A stretch of DNA of 9,394 nt from CAYVAP01 sp964343195 (GCA_964343195.1 CAYFIR010000179.1:1-9394), one strand, 5' to 3'. Positions 1 to 6,756 are shown, counted from the first letter of the stretch. Made by a program: numbers and translations. Notes: generated from the letters alone by a model not told the origin.

Positions 1-45
1 AGAAGTCAGAAGTCAGAAGTCAGAAGTCAGAAGTCAGAAGTCAGA
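1..45. repeat. 7-bp tandem repeat array (AGAAGTC)n
   Basis: Six perfect head-to-tail copies of AGAAGTC fill positions 1-42, followed by a partial copy. The array touches the window edge and may extend to the left. The same decamer in opposite orientation (TCTGACTTCT) occurs at 103-112, 158-167 and 181-190, so the two sides can pair as inverted repeats. A 7-bp unit is prone to slippage, and it would shift frame if it lay in a gene; here no gene is visible over it. Confidence 0.9.
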
Positions 46-66
46 GTGGTACTGGTATAGCCCAGC

Positions 67-100
67 GAGGGTTACGAAAACCCCTCTTCTTTTTTTCTTC
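67..100 (+). terminator. possible rho-independent terminator, rightward
   Basis: A hairpin GAGGGTT / AACCCCTC (67-73 with 79-86, one bulged C) is followed at once by a T-rich tract (87-100, with seven T in a row). The geometry fits an intrinsic terminator for transcription on the plus strand. It would serve a plus-strand gene entering from the left of the window. On the minus strand the A-tract precedes the hairpin, so it would not end the GNAT transcript. The stem is short, so this call is tentative. Confidence 0.35.
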
Positions 101-102
101 CA

Positions 103-191
103 TCTGACTTCTCGCAACGAAGTGATCTCGCAGCGCAGCGGTCTCACAGCAAAGCGGTCTGACTTCTCACAGCACCGCGGTCTGACTTCTT
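103..191. repeat. degenerate 16-bp repeats plus TCTGACTTCT boxes
   Basis: Four related 16-mers lie at 111-126, 127-142, 143-158 and 166-181. Their shared form is CTCrCArCrmmGyGrT, for example CTCACAGCAAAGCGGT. They are interspersed with CTGACTT units, and the decamer TCTGACTTCT appears at 103-112, 158-167 and 181-190. The last box ends on the first base of the GNAT stop codon (minus-strand TAA at 190-192). This looks like intergenic repeat filler, built of units related to the inverse of the array at 1-45. Confidence 0.8.
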
Positions 192-948
192 ACACTAATA
201 CCCTTTTCACCTGATCCATAGTGGCACGCAACAGGCTTTTGTTACGTGTTTTGCCCTTTTCGGCACCTTTTTCCTTGCGGCTAAGGTTTTCCTTGATGGA
301 TTGCAGGATTTTGTTGGCTCCCCGTCGTCGAAGGTGCTCTTTGTACCGTTCCCATCGGTCTTTCAGCGCCGTTTCCTGATCCTGCTTATCCTGATCTGCC
401 TTGGTCTTCTTTTTTTCCTCTGCTTCCGGGTCAAACAGCATACCTGTACAGAGACAGAGCTTCTGATCATTTCGGGTGAGAATGTCGTAGTTTCGGCAGG
501 ATTGACAGCCCTTCCAGAATACCTCATCGGTGGTCAATTCTGAAAAAGTAACGGGGCGGTAGCCCAGTTCGGAGTTGATCTTCATCACTGCCAGGGAGGT
601 AGTAATTCCAAATAGCTTGGCAGCGGGGTATTTTTTGCGAGAAAGCTTAAAAGCTCGCTCTTTGATGCGCTTGGCAAGTCCCACGTTTCGGAAATCAGGA
701 GAAACGATCAAGCCTGAATTGGCGACGTACTGATCATGTCCCCAGGTTTCGATGTAGCAAAAGCCCGCTACTGCATCTCCCGCCATGGCAATAATGGCCT
801 TTCCCTCGCGAATCTTGGTCTGGATATACTCCGGCTGCCGCTTCGCGATTCCTGTGCCTCTTGCTTTAGCAGCCTCCTCCATCATATCGCAGATGGCCTG
901 AGCATACTCCAAATGCTGTTCGCTTGCTACCAGAACTTCAATGTCCAT
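190..948 (-). CDS. GNAT family N-acetyltransferase, Bacteroidota arginine-cluster type
   Basis: A 252-residue cytosolic enzyme predicted to move an acyl group from acyl-CoA to an amine. The GNAT fold spans about residues 1-145. The CoA pyrophosphate-binding loop R-x-x-G-x-A is at Arg87-Ala92, in the segment VSPDFRNVGLAKR. A conserved-looking segment around 114-135 (ITTSLAVMKINSELGY) follows. Residues 148-167 carry four cysteines (148, 151, 165, 167), which could bind a metal. Residues 175-252 form a long, strongly charged Lys/Glu tail. From memory, close relatives sit directly before argG in many Bacteroidota, and such a protein is a candidate for the missing N-acetylglutamate (or N-succinylglutamate) synthase; that role is inference. 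Downstream genes of the cluster would lie left of the window. The ATG at 948 fits the start of the family, and no Shine-Dalgarno is present. Confidence 0.85.
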   Translation of the reverse strand: MDIEVLVASEQHLEYAQAICDMMEEAAKARGTGIAKRQPEYIQTKIREGKAIIAMAGDAVAGFCYIETWGHDQYVANSGLIVSPDFRNVGLAKRIKERAFKLSRKKYPAAKLFGITTSLAVMKINSELGYRPVTFSELTTDEVFWKGCQSCRNYDILTRNDQKLCLCTGMLFDPEAEEKKKTKADQDKQDQETALKDRWERYKEHLRRRGANKILQSIKENLSRKEKGAEKGKTRNKSLLRATMDQVKRVLV

Positions 949-984
949 GGGAAAAGAATTAAAGGGTAAATAGTTGAGGGAAAT

Positions 985-1194
985 TTAATTAGTAACCTCG
1001 GCCCGGAGCCTCCTTTTCCTCAGCAGCTGGCCAGCATTACCCTGCCACCGCTGAAGAATGCTTCCGCGGTGCACGAGTGGAGAAATCTGTATGTGAAATT
1101 GGAAAATCACTGCTCTCTCCTATCGCGCCGCCGGGAAGCGGTTGATAGGTCGTCGTGGTGGAAATGGACGATATGTATGAGTCAGTGGATACAT
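985..1194 (-). promoter_or_regulatory. structured leader with two short Arg-rich reading frames, upstream of the GNAT gene
   Basis: On the minus strand an ATG at 1194 opens a 24-codon frame ending in TAG at 1122-1120. It has five Arg codons (residues 9, 14, 15, 19 and 24, the last just before the stop). In the same frame a GTG at 1074 opens 29 codons, ending in TAA at 987-985, with six Arg including the run R-K-R-R-L-R. Two hairpins overlap these frames. One is CCTATC..GATAGG with inner CCGC/GCGG (1119-1149). The other is CACCGC..GCGGTG with inner GAAG/CTTC (1046-1071). The palindrome GCTGGCCAGC lies at 1026-1035. The segment GCTTCC of the first hairpin can pair instead with GGAAGC of the second. 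This resembles a translational attenuator, but no terminator with a U-run was found, and chance remains possible. Confidence 0.35.
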
Positions 1195-1200
1195 CGGTGG

Positions 1201-1228
1201 TAAATATAGCAAAGGGATATAAATATCC
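1201..1228 (-). promoter_or_regulatory. candidate promoter and palindromic operator for the GNAT transcript
   Basis: In an AT-rich zone the minus strand reads TATATTTA at 1208-1201, which matches the Bacteroidota -7 element TAnnTTTG except at the last base. Just upstream, 1215-1228 is an inverted repeat GGATAT-AA-ATATCC, which would overlap the promoter spacer and so could bind a repressor. No good -33 TTTG is seen. The 14-bp size with a 4-bp AT core is like an ARG box in layout only; the half sites do not match the E. coli consensus. Confidence 0.3.
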
Positions 1229-1378
1229 AGCTGAGATGATATATTTTTTTAAAATTCGTGAATAAAAACCACACTTTGCTGTTATTCTCCCTAATAGGTG
1301 TTAGGCAGGTTGCACGTTTTATACGGACCGCTTACCTTTCAGGTTAGATACCTGTACCCTTGCAAAAAATGTCTGGAC

Positions 1379-2038
1379 ATGGCCGAATACCAGGTCTTGC
1401 GTACACAACGCTCCGCCCGAATCTTTCAGTTAGGTTCCCCATCCCCCAAAACCCGATCCGTCTGGCTCGTACTTCATGGCTATCGGCAGCTAGCCCAAAG
1501 CTTTCTGCGAAGATTTGAACCTGTCACCAACCAGAAAACCTGGATTGTAGCCCCCGAAGGCCTCTCCCGCTTTTACGTCGATGGCGTCCGGGGAAAGGTC
1601 GGTGCGAGTTGGATGACCCGCGAAGCCCGCGAACTGGAAATTGACGATCAGGCCTTCTGGCTCAATCAGGTGCTCGACCACATGAAAGCCGAGCTACCCG
1701 ACAGTGGAAAAGACGTTTCCTGGAATCTGTTGGGATTTTCGCAAGGGGTGGCTACCGCCTGGAGATGGTTGCAGCAAAACGATTTTGCTCCTGACTCATT
1801 TACGATCTGGGCCGGGACCATCCCGGAGGAATTCTCGCCAGAAATGGATGAACGTCTGCGCAACATGCGGCTTACCCTGGCCTATGGCTCTCAGGATGAG
1901 TTTATCGACCCGGATCGAGCCCGTAGCTACATTGCCTTTCTCCAAAACCGATATCCCCATCTGGAATTACTTCCTTTCGAAGGTAAACACGATATTCCAG
2001 CTGAACCTCTTCAGAAACTGTTTGATCGACTCGAATGA
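1379..2038 (+). CDS. alpha/beta-hydrolase, phospholipase/carboxylesterase family
   Basis: A 219-residue serine hydrolase of the Abhydrolase_2 (carboxylesterase/lysophospholipase-like) type, with no signal peptide, so probably cytosolic. Counting from the ATG at 1379, the oxyanion-hole His33-Gly34 lies in VLHGYRQ. The nucleophile elbow G-F-S-Q-G has Ser121. The acid is Asp173 in YGSQDEF, and the catalytic His204 is in EGKHDIP. The length matches the compact family. The frame is also open upstream to a GTG at 1298, but those 27 residues look unlike the family, so the ATG is preferred. A weak promoter-like TACCTTTC lies at 1333-1340 with GTTG 20 bp upstream. The peptidase gene follows 94 bp downstream in the same direction and may be co-transcribed. 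The substrate cannot be read from the sequence. Confidence 0.85.
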   Translation: MAEYQVLRTQRSARIFQLGSPSPKTRSVWLVLHGYRQLAQSFLRRFEPVTNQKTWIVAPEGLSRFYVDGVRGKVGASWMTREARELEIDDQAFWLNQVLDHMKAELPDSGKDVSWNLLGFSQGVATAWRWLQQNDFAPDSFTIWAGTIPEEFSPEMDERLRNMRLTLAYGSQDEFIDPDRARSYIAFLQNRYPHLELLPFEGKHDIPAEPLQKLFDRLE

Positions 2039-2132
2039 GCCAGGCAAAAGTCACCAGCGCCAGGCTGAGTCCAGCATGATTTACCCGTCTCCTTTAGTCT
2101 CCCACTTTTTGTCAACCCAAATTCCATTGTGC

Positions 2133-3401
2133 ATGAAGACTTTTATCCCCCCCTTCCTCATTCTGCTTATTTCAATTCTCATTTATACTGGATGTGGAGA
2201 CGGGAAATGGGAAGGACAAGGCCCGATTCAGGTAGTTCCAACCAAAACACTTCCCATCCAGCAACAGTGGAAGGGCACTTTTGACCTGGGTGAAGGTATT
2301 TTTGCTTCAAATGATTTCGAAGGGGCGAGAATGAATGGAGCCGTTTTTTCAGACGATACGGTTCGCATTCTCATCAATCCAGAAAATACTCCGATCAATT
2401 CCAGCCCATGGTATGCCTTTAAGATTTGGGCAGATGTTCCTCAAAGTGTTACCCTCAAGTTGACTTACCTGGATGGCTATGCTCACCGCTATCCTCCCAA
2501 AACCAGCCTGGATGGGGATAATTGGGAGACACTTGACAGCAGTCGCATGCATGCAGGACCTCTCAAGGGCGAGGGAGATGGACGAAAACTGCCCGACTTC
2601 ATTGTTATGGACCTGGACCTGGGACCAGATACCCTCTGGGTGGCCGCCCAGGAATTGCTTACTTCCTCTGATAATATCAGCTGGATTAAAGCTCTATCCC
2701 AAACAGGATACACCACATATGATACCATCGGATACAGCCGCGAAGATCGGGCCATTCACCTACTCAAAATCGGCGAAAGCAACGATCAACGGATGATCTT
2801 TGTGCTGTCACGACAGCACCCGCCTGAAGTTACCGGATATCTGGCCATGCGGGCTTTCGTAGAAATGGTCGCTTCTGACCATCCTACCGCGCAGGCTTTC
2901 CGAGAGCAATTCAACACCTACGTAGTTCCCATGGCCAATCCCGATGGGGTGGACAATGGCCACTGGCGCCACAATGCTGGAGGCATCGACCTGAACCGCG
3001 ATTGGCAGAACCTAAACCAACCGGAGATAAGGTCTATTCAGCAGTTCCTGACAAACAAAGTACAGCAGACGGGGGGTAGGTTCTATTTCGGAGTGGATTT
3101 TCACTCAACCTGGGAAGACATCTACTATACCATCGACACTACCCAGCATGGGAACTTCCCCGGCCTTATCCCTACCATGATTGAGCAAATGGCTCTGGAC
3201 CTTGAACTTGACCCAAATATCAGATCCAGTGCCGCAGACAGTAGCTACGTGACCTCCTCCAAGTATTTTTTCTACGAATTTGGGGCAGAAGCTCTCACCT
3301 ATGAAATCGGAGACAACACACCCCGGGAGTTACTCAAGCGGAAAGGAGAGGTTTCAGCTCTCAAACTCATGGAATTGCTGCTAAAAGGAGATTCGGAGTA
3401 A
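2133..3401 (+). CDS. M14 zinc carboxypeptidase-like lipoprotein (cytosolic-carboxypeptidase-like subgroup)
   Basis: 422 residues. The N-terminus is a hydrophobic signal with a lipobox-like YTGC, so Cys21 would be lipidated and the protein anchored outside the cytoplasm; Tyr at -3 is unusual. Residues about 45-165 resemble the beta-sandwich domain that precedes the catalytic domain in CCP/AGBL-type M14 enzymes. The catalytic domain follows. Zinc ligands are His229 and Glu232 (RQHPPE) and His324 (DFHSTW). The substrate-binding pair Asn288-Arg289 lies in GIDLNRDW, and the general base is Glu391 in TYEIGD. All key residues are present, so it should be active on peptide C-termini or peptidoglycan peptides; the substrate is unknown. 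The ATG at 2133 is chosen because it places the signal peptide at the start. The frame is open far upstream only because it overlaps the esterase gene. Confidence 0.88.
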   Translation: MKTFIPPFLILLISILIYTGCGDGKWEGQGPIQVVPTKTLPIQQQWKGTFDLGEGIFASNDFEGARMNGAVFSDDTVRILINPENTPINSSPWYAFKIWADVPQSVTLKLTYLDGYAHRYPPKTSLDGDNWETLDSSRMHAGPLKGEGDGRKLPDFIVMDLDLGPDTLWVAAQELLTSSDNISWIKALSQTGYTTYDTIGYSREDRAIHLLKIGESNDQRMIFVLSRQHPPEVTGYLAMRAFVEMVASDHPTAQAFREQFNTYVVPMANPDGVDNGHWRHNAGGIDLNRDWQNLNQPEIRSIQQFLTNKVQQTGGRFYFGVDFHSTWEDIYYTIDTTQHGNFPGLIPTMIEQMALDLELDPNIRSSAADSSYVTSSKYFFYEFGAEALTYEIGDNTPRELLKRKGEVSALKLMELLLKGDSE

Positions 3402-3437
3402 AGCCCAAATCCTAGCTGAGGAAAGTAAGGTATGGAG

Positions 3438-3445
3438 TAACTTTG
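3438..3445 (+). promoter_or_regulatory. -7 promoter element TAACTTTG
   Basis: TAACTTTG is a perfect match to the Bacteroidota -7 consensus TAnnTTTG. It predicts transcription starting near 3450, leaving a leader of about 30 nt before the ATG at 3482. No clear -33 TTTG is visible about 20 bp upstream. The element argues against the in-frame TTG at 3443 as start, because that codon lies inside the promoter. Confidence 0.5.
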
Positions 3446-3481
3446 TACAGACCTATCCTCCCCACCCTACCCAAAACCCAT

Positions 3482-5380
3482 ATGCAAACTACCCGCCGCA
3501 TCCCTTTAATGGCCCTTTTACTGTGTTTGGCAGGGATATACTACCTCCTCTTTGGCCGGCATGGCTACTTTCCTAGTGATCAGGGGTTTATCCCTGGACT
3601 GGCCTGGCGGATCTGGAACGGGCAGGTTCCATACCAAGATTTTATCTATGTACGCCCAGCCCTAAGTGGGTATCTCCACGCCTGGGAAATGGCCCTTCCG
3701 GCGACCTGGCACCTTCGGGCCGGACGGTTGTTTTTTTATGTGCAAATGGCTTTGGCCACCTGGTTCATGGTAAAAACGCTGGAAAAGAGCCTAAAACTTG
3801 AAGAAAAAGGCATTTCCCTAAATTGGATTGCCGCCATATCGCTGGTAGGAGCTTTGCACAACTACTCCCCCATGCCCTGGCATACAGTTGATGGAATTTT
3901 CCTCGGGGCAGCGGGATTTTACCTGCTGGTGGTGCCCCGGCGCTGGGGCTGGTGGGTGCTGGGTGGCTGGTTGTTGATAGCCGCTGCCCTTTGCAAGCAA
4001 TCCTTTTATCTGCTCCCGATCCTGGGCATTGCCCTGCTGCTGGTTTATCAGCCGAAAAAATATGCCTGGCGCGCCATTCTGGTGGGGGGACTTTCCTCTC
4101 TGCTCACCGGAATCCTTGTAGCCCTCACTCATACCGAGTGGCTGCTTTCCGGCATTGCGCAGACTACAGGAGCCACGAGTTTACAGGACCTGGCGGTCAT
4201 CGGTGGTTGGCAGTACCTGAAGGCACTGCCGCTTTTTGCTCTGGGCGTGGCCCTGGTTGAGTTTGGCAAGAATAAATCCTGGGGAAAGTACCTGGGCTAT
4301 CTCTGGCCAGTCGCCCTGCTTGGCGGTGCAGGAATCCACCTTGTTTATGCCCTTTGGCAGCAGAGCTATGCAGGCCCCATGCTCGCGTATGGACAATTGC
4401 TATGGCTAGCAGCCCTGGCCGGGGCCTACGGCGTGGGGTATAAGGGGTATAAGGGGTATAAGGGGTATAAGGGGTATAAGGGGTATAAGGGAAATAAGGG
4501 CAAAGAGGAAGAAAGTGCTTCTTCTTCTCCAGACCCCGTTGAGCGCAGTGAAATCCCGCAGAGCGGGAAACCTCAAACTTCGAACTCTTCTTCTCCAAAC
4601 TCCGAACCCCGAACTTCGAACTCTTCTTCTGCGAACTTCAAACCATCCTCCCCCCTATTCGCTCTTCTCGGCCTGGCCTGGTGTGCTAGTATCAGTTGGG
4701 GGTACGCGACACCGATGCTGGCATTTGCTCCATTGGCGGTGGCAGGCTGGCTGGGGGTTCAGAGTTGGGGCAAGGGAGCCGCTCCCAAATGGCTCCTGCC
4801 GGGTACCACGGTCGCGTTGGCCCTGATATGGGGCATCTGTAGCCTGTATCCTTATCGGGAGGCCCCACGCTACACGGAGTACCGCGACGGAGGTGAAATA
4901 TTCCCCGCCCTGACGGGCATCAAAATCGGCAGCGACAGCTACGAGCGCATTTCCGAGTTGAAGCAATTTGCCAGCAGGTATGGCAACCGTTTCACGGTGC
5001 TATCGACCCACCCCGCGGCGCACCTGATGGTGCAGGCTGAGCCGACCTTCGCCAGCGACTGGGCCCAAAACGCCGAGGTTCACGCCAATGCATTGCTGCC
5101 GACTTTGCAAACACTATTGGACAACTCGGTGGCTTATGTCTTTCTCCAAAAAGACAAACTCAACCGACTTGAAGATTCCAGTCGCTATGGTCTGCTACTA
5201 GGGGCCTATGTACAGGATAAATGGGAGCCGGTTACGGAGGGGAAGTACTTCATCGTGTATCGAAACCCGAAGGTCAGCAACCTGCTCAATCCGGGGCTGG
5301 CGATGGCACGAAAAAGCGCTGACCAGGATACCCTGATCAGCGCAAAATATGAGACATATGTGTTCAGCAATGATCTTTAG
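3482..5380 (+). CDS. polytopic membrane protein, GT-C/ArnT-like glycosyltransferase, with repeat-derived insert
   Basis: 632 residues from the ATG at 3482. A first membrane helix (about 7-24) is followed by an outer loop PSDQGFIPGLAWRIWNG..YQDF, which resembles the first loop of lipid-linked sugar transferases of the GT39/GT83/GT87 group, where acidic residues are catalytic. Asp33 and Asp53 are candidates. Further helices lie at about 83-98, 115-150, 156-189, 198-216, 246-261, 270-292 and 300-317, then about 391-426 and 436-453. A soluble C-terminal domain (about 460-632) follows, probably periplasmic. Between two helices, residues about 317-390 form a low-complexity Lys/Gly/Tyr and Ser/Asn/Pro linker encoded by repeats. 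The acceptor and donor sugars cannot be inferred. The stop overlaps that of the response regulator on the other strand. Confidence 0.75.
   Translation: MQTTRRIPLMALLLCLAGIYYLLFGRHGYFPSDQGFIPGLAWRIWNGQVPYQDFIYVRPALSGYLHAWEMALPATWHLRAGRLFFYVQMALATWFMVKTLEKSLKLEEKGISLNWIAAISLVGALHNYSPMPWHTVDGIFLGAAGFYLLVVPRRWGWWVLGGWLLIAAALCKQSFYLLPILGIALLLVYQPKKYAWRAILVGGLSSLLTGILVALTHTEWLLSGIAQTTGATSLQDLAVIGGWQYLKALPLFALGVALVEFGKNKSWGKYLGYLWPVALLGGAGIHLVYALWQQSYAGPMLAYGQLLWLAALAGAYGVGYKGYKGYKGYKGYKGYKGNKGKEEESASSSPDPVERSEIPQSGKPQTSNSSSPNSEPRTSNSSSANFKPSSPLFALLGLAWCASISWGYATPMLAFAPLAVAGWLGVQSWGKGAAPKWLLPGTTVALALIWGICSLYPYREAPRYTEYRDGGEIFPALTGIKIGSDSYERISELKQFASRYGNRFTVLSTHPAAHLMVQAEPTFASDWAQNAEVHANALLPTLQTLLDNSVAYVFLQKDKLNRLEDSSRYGLLLGAYVQDKWEPVTEGKYFIVYRNPKVSNLLNPGLAMARKSADQDTLISAKYETYVFSNDL
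4435..4497 (+). repeat. 9-bp tandem repeat (GGGGTATAA)6-7 inside the membrane protein gene
   Basis: Six perfect copies of GGGGTATAA span 4435-4488, and a seventh, GGGAAATAA with two mismatches, spans 4489-4497. They encode Gly-Tyr-Lys repeats (protein residues about 318-340). Because the unit is three codons, gain or loss of copies would keep the frame and alter only loop length. The lysines suggest that the loop stays in the cytoplasm. Confidence 0.95.
4555..4630 (+). repeat. CCCGC-N3-GCGGG hairpin and 36-bp direct repeat within the gene
   Basis: CCCGC-AGA-GCGGG (4555-4567) is a hairpin motif, also found as CCCGC-TTC-GCGGG in the intergenic patch at 9243-9255. It is followed by two perfect 19-bp copies of AACTTCGAACTCTTCTTCT at 4576-4594 and 4612-4630. 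These are 36 bp (12 codons) apart and encode the segment T-S-N-S-S-S twice. The sequence looks like intergenic filler read in frame. Confidence 0.85.
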
Positions 5381-6756
5381 GCGCTCTGTCCCTCGCGCTT
5401 GATGTCATACTTGTCCATCTTGTTATAGAGGTGGCTTCGCTGGATATCGAGTTGCTCGGCGGTTTTGGAGATGTTCCAACCGTTGGCTTCCAGTTTGCGC
5501 ACGATGAATTCCTTTTCCATGTGGTCCTTGAAGGCCTGAAATTGTGAGAACTCGTCGTATACCGTTGAGGAAGGCTGGGGTTTGGCACCATCACGACGCT
5601 TGGGTACCGCATAGTCCAGCACATCCTGGGAGGTAATCTTTCCATTGCACAAAATGGCCAGGCGCTCCATCACGTTGTGAAGTTCGCGTACGTTTCCTGT
5701 CCAGTCCAGCTTTTGAAGCTCTGCCATGCCATCGGCGGTTACCTCGATGTCGGGCATGCTATATTCCTCAGAGATTTCCTTTAGGAAGGACTGTGCCAAT
5801 GCGGGAATGTCATCACGGCGATCACGCAGCGGGGGCACGTGGATCAGGATCACGCTGAGGCGGTGGTACAAGTCCTCCCGGAAGTTTCCTTTGTCAATCT
5901 CGGCCAGCAGGTCCTTGTTGGTTGCCGCGAGGATGCGGACGTCCACGTTGATCTGCTTGTCGGAGCCAATGCGTGAGATGCGATTTTCCTGTAGGGCGCG
6001 CAGCACTTTGGCCTGAGCGGAGAGGCTCATGTCGCCGATCTCATCGAGGAATAGCGTTCCGCCATTGGCCTGTTCAAACTTTCCGATGCGCTGCTTATGT
6101 GCACCGGTGAATGAGCCTTTTTCATGCCCAAATAGCTCTGACTCAATCAGTTCTGAAGGAATAGCGGCACAGTTGACCTCTACGATTGGTCCACTGTGGC
6201 GACTGGACTTTTCGTGAATCCAGCGAGCTACCAGTTCTTTTCCGGTTCCATTGCTACCGGTGATCAGCACCCGTGCGTCAGTTGGAGCTACCCGATCAAT
6301 GGTTTCCTGCACCTTTTCCATGACGGATGAACTGCCAATCATGGGACGCACCTTGTATATTTTCCGCTTGAGTTTTTTTGTCTCCACTACCAGATCCTTT
6401 TTCTCCAAGGCATTTCGTACACACAGCAGGAGACGGTTCAGGTCTGGTGGCTTCTGGATAAAGTCGTATGCCCCCATCTTGGTGGCTTCTACCGCGGTAT
6501 CGATATCTCCATGGCCTGAGATCATGATAAAGGGCAGTTCAGGTTTTGCTTCAGCGGCTTTGGCAAGCACTTCCATGCCATTCAGTTTTGGCATTTTGAT
6601 GTCGCAAATCACTGCGTCGATGTTTTCTTTCAGCAAACGATCCAACCCCTCCTGACCATCGGCTGCGGTAATGACATCATAGTCTTCGAATTCCAGGATG
6701 TCCTGCAGCGATACCCGGATTGGTTCTTCATCGTCAATGATTAAGATTTTGGGCAT
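5377..6756 (-). CDS. NtrC-family sigma-54-dependent response regulator
   Basis: A complete 459-residue three-domain activator. The receiver domain (1-120) has the acidic pocket Asp8-Asp9, phospho-acceptor Asp52, Ser80 and Lys102. The AAA+ domain (about 138-385) has Walker A GSNGTGKE with Lys173, Walker B FLDEIGD with Asp238-Glu239, arginines in FREDLYHR, and GNVREL (354-359) as sensor II. The sigma-54 contact loop is GSFTGA at 214-219, against the usual GAFTGA. A Fis-type helix-turn-helix lies at about 425-450 (NISKTAEQLDIQRSHLYNKM). On phosphorylation it should drive open-complex formation by sigma-54 RNA polymerase at distant enhancers. No histidine kinase is next to it, so the partner and target genes are unknown. 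Its stop overlaps the stop of the convergent membrane protein gene by 4 bp, with no terminator between. Confidence 0.95.
   Translation of the reverse strand: MPKILIIDDEEPIRVSLQDILEFEDYDVITAADGQEGLDRLLKENIDAVICDIKMPKLNGMEVLAKAAEAKPELPFIMISGHGDIDTAVEATKMGAYDFIQKPPDLNRLLLCVRNALEKKDLVVETKKLKRKIYKVRPMIGSSSVMEKVQETIDRVAPTDARVLITGSNGTGKELVARWIHEKSSRHSGPIVEVNCAAIPSELIESELFGHEKGSFTGAHKQRIGKFEQANGGTLFLDEIGDMSLSAQAKVLRALQENRISRIGSDKQINVDVRILAATNKDLLAEIDKGNFREDLYHRLSVILIHVPPLRDRRDDIPALAQSFLKEISEEYSMPDIEVTADGMAELQKLDWTGNVRELHNVMERLAILCNGKITSQDVLDYAVPKRRDGAKPQPSSTVYDEFSQFQAFKDHMEKEFIVRKLEANGWNISKTAEQLDIQRSHLYNKMDKYDIKREGQSA

Noticed and set aside
1..191. CRISPR array
   Set aside because: Units are 7 and 16 bp and adjoin without unique spacers of constant size.
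985..1194. Known riboswitch (cobalamin, TPP or SAM type) in the GNAT leader
   Set aside because: I could not match the conserved core sequences of these classes; the hairpins alone do not define one.
1704..2132. N-terminal extension of the peptidase frame over the esterase gene
   Set aside because: It overlaps most of the esterase coding region out of frame and would bury the lipoprotein signal peptide inside the protein.
4197..4598. Minus-strand frame encoding Thr-Pro-Tyr repeats opposite the membrane protein
   Set aside because: It is the complement of the 9-bp array within a well-supported gene on the other strand; the repeat unit keeps several frames open.
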